Assembly: GCA_022826965.1 (NCBI GenBank)
Contig: JAJDTU010000009.1
Coordinates: 1 to 64,000 of the forward strand
DNA length: 64,000 bases
Direction: 5' to 3'
Source of the DNA: Dehalococcoidia bacterium
Lineage (GTDB): Bacteria > Chloroflexota > Dehalococcoidia > Bin125
In this document: in pieces, positions 52,597-59,462 of the stretch
Numbering within the stretch: the first letter of the stretch is position 1
Layout of the letters: every line of letters starts with the position of its first letter
The notes under the pieces: generated by a model
Told to the model about the DNA's origin: nothing
The model's database searches: none
The model's input: the letters and a program-made list of their open reading frames with translations, nothing else
Made by a program: the position numbers and the translations under genes

Positions 52597-52944
52597 ATGA
52601 CGACTCGCACGATCAAGCCCAACCTGCAGGCGCACGACGATGTCCCGCCGATTGAGATGTTCCCCGGCGTCTCCCGACGCACGCTCAACGCCGGCGAGCG
52701 CACCTCGATCCACGAGATCCAGATCGCCGCAGGCTGCGTCGTGCCGATGCACACGCATCCGCACGAGCAGATCGGATACCTCGTCGCAGGACGCGTCAAG
52801 TTCGAACTCGGCGACGAGGTCAAGGAACTCTCCGCCGGCGACTCCTGGATCATTCCCTCCGAGGTCCCGCACGAAGTCACCGCGCTCGATGACGCCGTCG
52901 CGCTCGACATCTTCTCCCCCGCCCGCGAGGAGTACATCCCCTGA
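52597..52944 (+). CDS. Cupin domain protein
   Basis: A 115-residue single cupin. Cupin motif 1 is CVVPMHTHPHEQIGYLVAGR, with His and Glu metal ligands, and motif 2 is DSWIIPSEVPHEVTAL with a further His. A single divalent metal is likely. Role unknown. It lies between purD and purB and overlaps purB by one base, so it is co-translated with purine genes without an evident part in the pathway. Confidence 0.87.
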   Translation: MTTRTIKPNLQAHDDVPPIEMFPGVSRRTLNAGERTSIHEIQIAAGCVVPMHTHPHEQIGYLVAGRVKFELGDEVKELSAGDSWIIPSEVPHEVTALDDAVALDIFSPAREEYIP

Positions 52945-54236
52945 TGATCCCCCGTTACCAACGCGCGGAGATGGCCGCGCTCTGGACCGATGACGCCAAG
53001 TGGCGGCGCTGGCTCGATGTCGAGATCGCCGTCGTCAACGCCTGGGCCGACGAGGGCGTCGTGCCCCGCGAGGACGCCGAACTCGTCGCCGCCAACGCCG
53101 GCTACAACGTCGCCGACATCGACCGCTACCAGGCCGAAGTCCACCACGACACGCTCGCCTTCCTCCATTCCGTCGCCGACACCCTCGGCTCCGAGTCGCG
53201 CTGGGTCCACCACGGCCTGACCACCTCCGACGTCTGGGACACCGCCTCCGCCCTCCAGATCCGCGACGCCGCCCGAATCATCGAGGACGACCTCGAACGA
53301 CTCGAAGCCGCAATCACGAAGCGCGCCGTCGAGCACAAGCACACGCTCTGCATCGGACGCACGCACGGGATCCACGGTGAGCCGACCACCTTCGGCCTCA
53401 AACTCGCCAGCTGGGTCGACGAGACCCGCCGCAACCGACGGCGTCTGGCCGACGCCATCGAGTCGGTCGCCGTTGGCAAGATCTCCGGCGCCGTCGGCAC
53501 CCACGCCACCGTTCCGCCGCACATCGAGGAGCGCGTCTGCCGCGAACTCGGCCTCGGCGTCGAGGCCATCTCGACCCAGGTCGTCCAGCGCGACCGGCAT
53601 GCGTACTTCCTCTCCACCCTCGCCGTGATCGCCGCATCGCTGGAGCGCTTCGCCACCGAGATCCGACATCTCCAGCGCACCGAGGTCCGCGAAGTCCGCG
53701 AGCCGTTCGCCGAGGGCCAGGCCGGTTCGTCCGCCATGCCCCACAAGCGCAACCCCGAGAAGGCGGAGCGCGTCTGCGGACTCGCCCGCACAATCCGAGC
53801 CAACGCGCTCACCGCGCTCGAGAACGTCGCCCTCTGGCACGAGCGCGACATCTCGCACACATCGGCCGAGCGCATCGCCATCCCCGACGCCTGCTTCGCC
53901 CTTGACTACATCACCGACATGCTCGCCTGGATCATCGACGGCCTCGTCATCGACGCCGACCGGATGCAGGCCAATCTCGAGTCCTCCTACGGCCTGATCT
54001 ACAGCCAGCGCGTCATGCTCGCCCTGACCGAAGCCGGAGTCGGCCGTGACGACGCCTACAAGCGGGTCCAGTCCTACGCCATGCAAGCCTGGGACGAAGG
54101 CATCCAGTTCCGAGATCTCATCGAAGGCGACGAACTCATCACCGCCGCCCTCAACCCCGAAGCCATGGACGCCGTCTTCGATCCCACCTCCTTCACCCAG
54201 CACATTGACGCCTCCTTCGCCCGCCTCGGTCTGTAG
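52944..54236 (+). CDS. purB: Adenylosuccinate lyase
   Basis: A 430-residue lyase of the fumarase/aspartase superfamily. It acts on SAICAR and adenylosuccinate. It opens YQRAEMAALWTDDAKWRRWL. Motifs are VHHGLTTSDVWDTASALQI (catalytic His region) and the signature GSSAMPHKRNPEKAE, near the flexible Ser loop. GRTHGIHGEPTTFGLKLA carries the other catalytic His. Length is standard. Its start overlaps the stop of the cupin gene. Confidence 0.95.
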   Translation: MIPRYQRAEMAALWTDDAKWRRWLDVEIAVVNAWADEGVVPREDAELVAANAGYNVADIDRYQAEVHHDTLAFLHSVADTLGSESRWVHHGLTTSDVWDTASALQIRDAARIIEDDLERLEAAITKRAVEHKHTLCIGRTHGIHGEPTTFGLKLASWVDETRRNRRRLADAIESVAVGKISGAVGTHATVPPHIEERVCRELGLGVEAISTQVVQRDRHAYFLSTLAVIAASLERFATEIRHLQRTEVREVREPFAEGQAGSSAMPHKRNPEKAERVCGLARTIRANALTALENVALWHERDISHTSAERIAIPDACFALDYITDMLAWIIDGLVIDADRMQANLESSYGLIYSQRVMLALTEAGVGRDDAYKRVQSYAMQAWDEGIQFRDLIEGDELITAALNPEAMDAVFDPTSFTQHIDASFARLGL

Positions 54237-54286
54237 CACGCCGTCTCAACCCCCGCTCCGGGTGAACACCGTCCCCTCCGCCTTCC

Positions 54287-54320
54287 GATGCCCCGCGCTC
54301 CGACGCGGGGTCCAGGCCTC
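54287..54320. repeat. Palindromic repeat, family 2 (copy 1)
   Basis: GATGCCCCGC, an eight-base loop, then GCGGGGTCCAGGCCTCC. The CCCCGC/GCGGGG stem and its flanks recur at 55378-55411, and an inverted relative occurs at 55303-55326. Confidence 0.6.
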
Positions 54321-54384
54321 CCAACTGCGTCAGGGCGATCCCCGCCCGCCTCCCCTCAGACACCGCAGCCCGGGCTTCCTATTT

Positions 54385-54432
54385 TCTCTCCCGCTTCGCG
54401 GGGGAGATGTCACGAAGTGACAGAGGGGGTCC
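54385..54432. repeat. Palindromic repeat, family 1 (copy 1)
   Basis: A CT/GA stem (TCTCCCGC-TTC-GCGGGGGAGA) is followed by GTCAC-GAA-GTGAC and a G-run (AGAGGGGGT). The same two-hairpin layout recurs at 57320-57430, and a variant occurs at 55908-55945. Such elements are typical repeated extragenic palindromes. Confidence 0.65.
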
Positions 54433-54562
54433 CTCCGACACTGGCCCCGGAAGGGCAGACTTCGCTCTCGGGGAGAGGCGGAAGCCGGGTGTGAGCGCCC
54501 GCCGACAACAGCCCCAAACGACTACGCTGAACCTGCCGGAATCGGAGCAGGGGCCAGAAACG

Positions 54563-54874
54563 GTGATTGCGCTGATCGACCAGCACCTCGACGAGCTGTC
54601 GGACCTTTGCCGCCGATACCAGGTGGACAGGCTCGACTTGTTCGGTTCCGCGGCCACCGCCGACTTCGACCCCGCCTCCAGCGACCTCGACTTCATCGTC
54701 GCCTACCAGCCACACGCCGACCTCGGGCCCTGGGCGGGACGGCACTACGAACTGCGCGACGCTCTGGCAGAACTCTTCGGCCGGCCCGTTGACTTGATCA
54801 TGGACCGCCGGTTCAGCAATCCCTACTTCCGACGCTCGGTCGAGGCCTCCAGGACGAGGCTCTATGCAGCCTAG
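54563..54874 (+). CDS. mntA: MNT-domain nucleotidyltransferase (MntA-type antitoxin)
   Basis: About 103 residues from the GTG at 54563; a GTG at 54491 is possible but would include repeat-derived sequence. It has LDLFGSAATADFDPASSDLD, the GS-x10-DxD signature of minimal nucleotidyltransferases, and VDLIMDRRFSNPYFRRSVE at the end. In known MntA-HepT pairs the MNT protein inactivates its HEPN partner by adding AMP to a Tyr. The HEPN gene follows with an 11-base overlap. The pair sits in a repeat-rich gap of the purine cluster. Confidence 0.83.
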   Translation: MIALIDQHLDELSDLCRRYQVDRLDLFGSAATADFDPASSDLDFIVAYQPHADLGPWAGRHYELRDALAELFGRPVDLIMDRRFSNPYFRRSVEASRTRLYAA

Positions 54875-55208
54875 GTCCGCCGCCTACCTGTACGACATTC
54901 TCGAGAACGCCAACTTGATCCGGCAAAGCGTTGTTGGCAGGACGCTAACGGATTTTCGGACCGACATCCGGTTACGCCACCAGATCGAGCGAGAGTTCAC
55001 GATCATCGGCGAAGCGGTCGCGCGGCTGAATCGCACAGACGCAGAGGTCACCGCGCGAATCACCAGCGCAGGCGGCGTCATCGCCTTCCGCAACACGATC
55101 GTGCATGAGTACGAGGAACTGAGCGACGAGACCGTCTGGAACATCATCCAGCAGCACGTGCCCGTGCTGATTAGCGAAGTGGAGGCCCTGCTCGCGGAGC
55201 AACGCTGA
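54864..55208 (+). CDS. hepT: HEPN-domain RNase toxin (HepT-type, DUF86)
   Basis: A 114-residue helical HEPN protein. The catalytic and target motif is FRNTIVHEYEELSDETVWN, which contains the R-x4-H-x-Y pattern of HepT RNases; the Tyr is the AMPylation site in characterised pairs. REFTIIGEAVARLN supplies the other conserved helix. It overlaps the MNT antitoxin gene upstream. The toxin motif is intact, so the pair may be active. Confidence 0.87.
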   Translation: MQPRSAAYLYDILENANLIRQSVVGRTLTDFRTDIRLRHQIEREFTIIGEAVARLNRTDAEVTARITSAGGVIAFRNTIVHEYEELSDETVWNIIQQHVPVLISEVEALLAEQR

Positions 55209-55302
55209 AGCCGGCCGTCGTCCAATGGTTGAATCGCCCCGCTCCATCTCCGTTCCGATCCCCTGTCCGCGCGGGAGGGAGCCTGCCTGGCCCTGGCAGC
55301 AC

Positions 55303-55326
55303 TGGCCCCCGCGTCAAGCGCGGGGG
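55303..55326. repeat. Palindromic repeat, family 2 (inverted copy)
   Basis: GCCCCCGCGTCAAGCGCGGG and a short continuation: a near-perfect CCCCGCG/CGCGGGG hairpin whose complement resembles the family-2 copy at 54287. It faces the direct copy 50 bases to the right. Confidence 0.5.
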
Positions 55327-55377
55327 ATCGAATCAGCGCCCCACCCACTGCCCCTCCCGCCACCGCAAGCCCCTCCC

Positions 55378-55411
55378 GATGCCCCGCACTTGATGCGGGG
55401 CCCAGACCTCC
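55378..55411. repeat. Palindromic repeat, family 2 (copy 2)
   Basis: GATGCCCCGCACTTGATGCG, then GGGCCCAGACCTCC. The order of stem, loop and 'CCAGxCCTCC' tail matches the copy at 54287-54320. Confidence 0.6.
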
Positions 55412-55502
55412 ATCCGTCAACCACACCACACAACGACTCCCCACATAGAACACCAGTACGCATACAATCGATCGCCCGCCATTCCCGAGAGGACCGCCAA
55501 CC

Positions 55503-55880
55503 ATGACCGCCATGACAGCCATCAACGCCGCCACCAACCAACTCAAACCCCCGGTCCCCTACACCGATGCCGCGATCAAAGCCGGCATCGCCCACGAAGC
55601 CGCCAACGGACCGTCGCACGTCCGCATCAAGGCCCTGGGCATGATGGCCCGCGTCAACGGCCTGTTCGAACTCGGCACCCAACTGGCCAAACAACTGGCC
55701 CAGCAACTCACCCAGCGCGCCCAGCGCGACATCCAGTCGCAGCGGGAGCCGTTGGGTCCACTCGCGCAGGCCCTCGCCGACGGCGTCGACCTGACCGACT
55801 TCTCCATGTACGCCACCCAGGAGGACTCCGAAGCGGACGACGAGGAGGCCGCCCGGCAAGAGGATGACGATGTCCCCTAA
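55503..55880 (+). CDS. Hypothetical protein of 125 residues
   Basis: I do not recognise a family. An Ala/Asn-rich start is followed by a segment with helix pattern (YTDAAIKAGIAHEAANGPSH, then VRIKALGMMARVNGLFELG) and a long Gln/Ala-rich helix that could form a coiled coil. The end is strongly acidic (about 15 Asp/Glu in the last 25). The first segment has a faint look of small terminase-like or helix-turn-helix proteins. GAGAGGA precedes the ATG. It lies between two repeat-rich gaps, so it may belong to a small accessory island. Confidence 0.5.
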   Translation: MTAMTAINAATNQLKPPVPYTDAAIKAGIAHEAANGPSHVRIKALGMMARVNGLFELGTQLAKQLAQQLTQRAQRDIQSQREPLGPLAQALADGVDLTDFSMYATQEDSEADDEEAARQEDDDVP

Positions 55881-56149
55881 TCCCCATTCCCCGCTCCCCC
55901 CATCCAGGGCGGAGAGAGATGCCGCAGGCAGTGGGGGCATCCCCTCCACGACGAGCGCAGTTTTTTTCAGCTCGCGCCAACGCAAGCCCAGCCAGACTCT
56001 CCTTGGTACCCCTTATCCCGATTCCATCGAGAGGCGGACGGGCCGTCGGTCCCACGTGCCCACGCCGCTACTACGCTCGGCAATCCGCCCGTCCACAGCA
56101 GCCGATTATTCTGTCAACTTCACCTAAGATCGCCGCAGAGGAGTTTGCG
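55881..56149. other. Leader region of purC with a repeat
   Basis: About 270 bases. A family-1 variant hairpin occurs at 55908-55945. GAGGAG eight bases before 56150 is the purC ribosome site. No clear riboswitch fold was found by eye; a purine-type core was looked for and not seen. Confidence 0.45.
55908..55945. repeat. Palindromic repeat, family 1 variant
   Basis: GAGATGCCGCAGGCAGTGGG followed by GGCAT: the TGCC-GCA-GGCA stem replaces the GTCAC-GAA-GTGAC stem of copy 1, as in the 57403-57428 copy. Confidence 0.5.
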
Positions 56150-57061
56150 ATGACCGTCATGATGGAATCCAACCTCGACCTGCCCAAACATTCGGGCAAG
56201 GTGCGGGATATCTACGACCTCGGCGACCGGCTGCTGCTGGTCGCGACCGACCGCGTGTCTGCCTTCGATGTGGTCCTGCCCAACGGCATCCCCGACAAGG
56301 GCTGCGTGCTGACGCAAATGTCGGCGTTCTGGTTCGACGCGACCGAGACTGTGGTGCCCAATCACATGATCCGCGTGATTGACTCGACCGACAATCCTGA
56401 TATCCCGGTTGAGCTGGGGCCGGAGTACATCGGCCGCTCGATGCTGGTCACCAAGGCGCAGCCGGTCAAGCTGGAAGCGATCGTGCGCGGCTACCTGGCC
56501 GGTTCTGGCTGGGCGGAATACCAGCGCGACGGCACCGTCTGCGGGATTCCGCTGCCCGCCGGTCTGACCGAATCGGAGCCGCTGCCCAATCCGATCTTCA
56601 CGCCCTCGACCAAGGGCGAGGTTGGCGAGCACGACGAGAACATCACCTACGAGCAGGCCGTCGGGATCGTCGGCGAGGACGTGGCCAACACGGTCAAGGT
56701 GCGCTCGATGGCGCTCTACACCTATGGCCTCTCGCGAGCGCAGGAGGCCGGCTTCTTCCTGGCCGACACCAAGTTCGAGTTCGGCGTCACCCGCAATGAC
56801 CAGGGCGAGGACGAAGTCATCCTGATCGACGAGGCGCTGACGCCCGACTCATCACGCTTCTGGGATGCCGAGATCTACAAGCCCGGGAAATCGCAGCCGT
56901 CCTACGACAAGCAACCGCTGCGCGACTGGCTCACGGGAACCGGCTGGGACAAAGAACCGCCCGGACCACCCCTGCCCGATGAGGTCATCGAGAACATCCG
57001 CAGCCGTTACCGAACTGCCTATGAGCGCGTCACCGGCCGCGAACTGATCACTGCCGGCTGA
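56150..57061 (+). CDS. purC: SAICAR synthetase
   Basis: A 303-residue enzyme that joins CAIR to aspartate. It opens with HSGKVRDIYDLGDRLLLVAT and has DRVSAFDVVLPNGIPDKG. The body contains RGYLAGSGWAEYQRDGTVCG and KFEFGVTRNDQGEDEVILID, then DEALTPDSSRFW. The ATG at 56150 is supported by GAGGAG. The version is of the longer type. purS follows 14 bases later. Confidence 0.95.
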   Translation: MTVMMESNLDLPKHSGKVRDIYDLGDRLLLVATDRVSAFDVVLPNGIPDKGCVLTQMSAFWFDATETVVPNHMIRVIDSTDNPDIPVELGPEYIGRSMLVTKAQPVKLEAIVRGYLAGSGWAEYQRDGTVCGIPLPAGLTESEPLPNPIFTPSTKGEVGEHDENITYEQAVGIVGEDVANTVKVRSMALYTYGLSRAQEAGFFLADTKFEFGVTRNDQGEDEVILIDEALTPDSSRFWDAEIYKPGKSQPSYDKQPLRDWLTGTGWDKEPPGPPLPDEVIENIRSRYRTAYERVTGRELITAG

Positions 57062-57075
57062 CCGAGAATCCAACC

Positions 57076-57342
57076 ATGCGGTACAAGGCCGAGATCCACG
57101 TCACGCTCAAGCGAACAGTCAACGACCCCCAGGGCCTGGCCATCCGCGGCGGTCTGCACTCGCTCGGCTACGAGTCGGTCGATTCCGTCCGCGCCGGCAA
57201 GTTCATCGAGGTATGGCTGGAGGCCGACTCGGCAGAGGAAGCCGAACGCCAGGCCGGCGAAATGTCCGACCAGCTCCTCGCAAATCCCGTAATCGAGGAC
57301 TACTCGGTCGCGATTGAAGCGACCCCCTCTGTCACTCCGTGA
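57076..57342 (+). CDS. purS: Formylglycinamide ribonucleotide amidotransferase subunit PurS
   Basis: An 88-residue PurS, the small partner of PurL and PurQ in FGAM synthesis. It opens MRYKAEIHVTLKRTVNDPQG and has DSVRAGKFIEVWLEADSAEE, then LLANPVIEDYSV. The last residues (EATPSVTP) and the TGA stop are encoded inside an inverted palindromic repeat, so the true end may have been changed by the repeat. purQ and purL are not in this window. Confidence 0.94.
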   Translation: MRYKAEIHVTLKRTVNDPQGLAIRGGLHSLGYESVDSVRAGKFIEVWLEADSAEEAERQAGEMSDQLLANPVIEDYSVAIEATPSVTP

Positions 57343-57430
57343 CAACCCCCACTTCGCGAGGGAAAGCGGGAACAACCCAACTCTCCCCCCGCTTCGCGGG
57401 GGGAGATGCCGAAGGCAGAGGGGGGCATCG
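57321..57430. repeat. Palindromic repeats, family 1 (inverted and direct copies)
   Basis: The left part holds ACCCCCTCTGTCAC-TCC-GTGACA, the inverted form of the copy at 54385-54432, and overlaps the end of purS. The right part has a perfect 25-base palindrome at 57382-57406 (TCTCCCCCCGC-TTC-GCGGGGGGAGA), followed by TGCC-GAA-GGCAGAGGGGGGC. Together they form a spacer between two convergent genes that could act as a bidirectional terminator. Confidence 0.65.
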
Positions 57431-57448
57431 CATGGTGGCGAGGCCTGT

Positions 57449-58036
57449 TCAGGAGCTCAACGTCCCCTTGGTGCTCGGAGCACCCGACTCCTCAACCACC
57501 CGCACCGCGTCCCGCAGACACCGAGCCAGCGCCTTGAACGTCGCCTCGATGATGTGATGCTCGTTCTCCCCGGCCAGTTGTCGCACGTGCAGTGCGAGCC
57601 GCCCCTCGTGCGCGATCGTCTCGAGGATGTGCTTCGCCATTGACGACGGCAACTCGCCGATCATCGGCGCGGGAAAATCCAGGTCGATCGCCGCATATGG
57701 CCGCCCGCTGAGGTCGAGCGCGACCTGGATCAGCGCCTCATCGAGCGGCACGGTCCGGTCGGCAAAGCGGGCGATGCCCGCCCGCTCGCCGAGCGCCTCG
57801 TCGAGAGCCCGTCCGACGGCGATCGCCACGTCCTCGGACGTGTGGTGCGCGTCAACATGGAGGTCGCCGCTCGCCTGGACCTTGAGGTCGAACCCCCCGT
57901 GCCGAGCCAGCTGATGCAGCATGTGGTCCAGCATCCCAACCCCGGTCTCGACCGAGGCCGCACCGGAGCCGTCGAGCTCGAGCTCGACACGAATCGAGGT
58001 CTCGCCGGTCTCACGGATCACGGATGAGTTGCGCAT
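57449..58036 (-). CDS. hisB: Imidazoleglycerol-phosphate dehydratase
   Basis: A 195-residue HisB, sixth step of histidine synthesis. The start is the ATG at 58036 (MRNSSVIRETGETSIRVELE). Manganese-binding motifs are HVDAHHTSEDVAIAVGRALD and ENEHHIIEATFKALARCLRD. GVGMLDHMLHQLARHGGFD is also in place. The open frame runs much further upstream but has no family content there. It is divergent from the ferritin-like gene, with 105 bases between, which must hold both promoters. Confidence 0.95.
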   Translation of the reverse strand: MRNSSVIRETGETSIRVELELDGSGAASVETGVGMLDHMLHQLARHGGFDLKVQASGDLHVDAHHTSEDVAIAVGRALDEALGERAGIARFADRTVPLDEALIQVALDLSGRPYAAIDLDFPAPMIGELPSSMAKHILETIAHEGRLALHVRQLAGENEHHIIEATFKALARCLRDAVRVVEESGAPSTKGTLSS

Positions 58037-58141
58037 GCGCCCACTGTGTCGCAGATGGCGAGCATTGTCCAGTGGCCTCCTATATTGAAATGAGACACGA
58101 GATTGGTCTTGGCCGAACGACTGGCGCGGGTGGAGGTATCG

Positions 58142-58567
58142 ATGGAACGTGCGGAGCTGATCGAGAAGCTCAACGAAGACCTCGCGTCCGAACTGGCCGC
58201 GATCGTCACGTACATCACCTACGCGGCCCGCGTCGATGGTCCCCATCGACCGCAGCTTTCGCAATTCTTCACCGCCGAGGTCAACGGCGAGCAGATCCAC
58301 GCGACCTATCTGTCCAACAAGATCGTCTCCTTGGGCGGCGAACCGACCACCGTTCCATCTGCGGTGCCCCTGCCCGAAGGCAATCGAGCCATGCTCGAAG
58401 AGGTCCTGAGCATGGAACGTGACGCCGTCAGTCGCTACACCCAACGCATCCAGGACGCCGAAGCCTTCGGCGACATCGCGCTCAAGGTCACGCTCGAAGA
58501 CTTCATCCGAGACGAAACCAGCCACGTCGAGGAAACCGAAGCCATCCTGCGCCACTGGGACCTCTAG
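58142..58567 (+). CDS. Ferritin-like diiron domain protein
   Basis: A 141-residue four-helix protein, likely of the ferritin/bacterioferritin type. Helix 1 has LNEDLASELAAIVTYITYAA with the first Glu; helix 2 has NGEQIHATYLSNKIVSLGG (Glu and His ligands). Helix 3 has MLEEVLSMERDAVSRYTQRI, and helix 4 has FIRDETSHVEETEAILRHW with Glu and His. The ExxH pairs support a dimetal site. It probably stores iron or detoxifies peroxide. The start is the ATG at 58142. Confidence 0.87.
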   Translation: MERAELIEKLNEDLASELAAIVTYITYAARVDGPHRPQLSQFFTAEVNGEQIHATYLSNKIVSLGGEPTTVPSAVPLPEGNRAMLEEVLSMERDAVSRYTQRIQDAEAFGDIALKVTLEDFIRDETSHVEETEAILRHWDL

Positions 58568-58598
58568 CCATCTTGCCCCCGCTCCCTCTGAGAGAGGG
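58568..58598. repeat. CT/GA-rich hairpin between convergent genes
   Basis: The segment near 58580-58598 (CTCCCTCTGAGAGAGGG) folds back on itself (CCCTCT/AGAGGG) and is followed by a G-run. It lies between the stops of the ferritin-like gene and the lyase-like gene, where a terminator for one or both would be expected. It belongs to the same loose family as the hairpin near 40654. Confidence 0.45.
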
Positions 58599-59462
58599 TT
58601 ACGGTGGGGGTCCCCGCTCGGTCGTCCGCTCCTCGATCGCATAGAGCTCGTCCATGCCCGCCATGTCCTGAACGTCGCGGTACAGCGACATGATCTCGTC
58701 CACCTCGCGGCCGGACGTTCCGTCAGCGACCATGCTGCGATAGGCGTCGCGCATCGCGCCGTACGCGGCGACCTGCCCGGTGAACGGGTCGATCAACACG
58801 TTGAAACCGTTCTCCGCCAGCATCACCCGGTCGAGTCGGTCGGCCTGGCCCATGAGCGAGAGCGGGCCGCCGAGCACCCGCCCGGCCTCTTCGATCTGCT
58901 CGGGATCGCCAGTGAAGAGCATCAGCACATCCGCACCTGCCTCCCGGTACGCAGCGCAGCGCTCCAAGGCCCGCTCGAACGACTCGTTCCGCACCGCACC
59001 CGTCCGCGCGATGATGATGAAGTCCTCATCCCGCCGAGCATCGACCGCCTCACGCACCTTGTCGACCATCATTTCGAGCGGAACCAGGTGCTCGACGCCC
59101 TTGTGATGATGAGCCCGCTTGGGCGCGACCTGGTCCTCGATCTCAATCGCCGCCGCTCCCGCCGCTTCAATCTCGCGCACCGCCCGCGTCGTATGCAACG
59201 CATCGCCAAACCCGACCCCGCCGTCAACGATCAGCGGCACCTCGGATCGAGCCGTGATCTGCCGAGTCAGCCCCGCAACCTCGGTAATCGTCAGCAGAGC
59301 CTCGGAAACCGAGAGCTGGAATCCGTATCCGCCCCCGGAAAGGTAGGCGGCTTCGAAACCAAGCGACTCAACGAGCCGAGCCGACAGAGGATCAAGCGCA
59401 ACCGGCGCCAGGATCGCCCCCCCGGAGCGGACAAGTTCAGCAAACGCAGCACGGTCGGTCAT
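58599..59462 (-). CDS. Isocitrate lyase/PEP mutase family protein with altered active site
   Basis: A 287-residue TIM barrel of the ICL/PEP mutase superfamily. It opens LVRSGGAILAPVALDPLSAR. The metal-binding motif is changed: LIVDGGVGFGDALHTTRA stands where relatives have D-A-D-T-G, so the second Asp is lost. The catalytic loop KRCGH of lyases reads PKRAHHHKG, so the Cys is also missing. AAIEIEDQVAPKR is otherwise typical. It is therefore not a normal isocitrate lyase; a decarboxylase, hydrolase or other carboxylic-acid role is possible. It overlaps the following CaiB gene by four bases. Confidence 0.85.
   Translation of the reverse strand: MTDRAAFAELVRSGGAILAPVALDPLSARLVESLGFEAAYLSGGGYGFQLSVSEALLTITEVAGLTRQITARSEVPLIVDGGVGFGDALHTTRAVREIEAAGAAAIEIEDQVAPKRAHHHKGVEHLVPLEMMVDKVREAVDARRDEDFIIIARTGAVRNESFERALERCAAYREAGADVLMLFTGDPEQIEEAGRVLGGPLSLMGQADRLDRVMLAENGFNVLIDPFTGQVAAYGAMRDAYRSMVADGTSGREVDEIMSLYRDVQDMAGMDELYAIEERTTERGPPP

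Larger units (their letters stand above)
54237..54562. other. Repeat-rich spacer after purB
   Basis: About 325 bases with palindromic repeats of two families (54287-54320 and 54385-54432) and a third CT/GA-rich segment near 54462-54490. An open frame starting at 54407 crosses the repeats and runs into the nucleotidyltransferase gene, but its first part has repeat composition. Confidence 0.5.
55209..55502. other. Repeat-rich spacer
   Basis: Carries family-2 palindromes at 55303-55326 (inverted) and 55378-55411. The right end (55480-55500) has CGAGAGGACC, the likely ribosome site of the next gene. Confidence 0.5.

Noticed and set aside
51738-54239. An 833-codon frame antisense to purD, the cupin gene and purB
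   Set aside because: It lies entirely opposite three clear genes in order. Its composition (Gly, Asp, Val, Glu rich) is that of a GC-rich shadow frame, and no family is recognisable.
55881-56149. Purine riboswitch ahead of purC
   Set aside because: I looked for the paired loops and conserved core and found only the palindromic repeat and a ribosome site.
54287-57430. CRISPR array
   Set aside because: The repeats are few, of two different kinds, in both orientations and separated by whole genes; there are no regular spacers and no cas genes.
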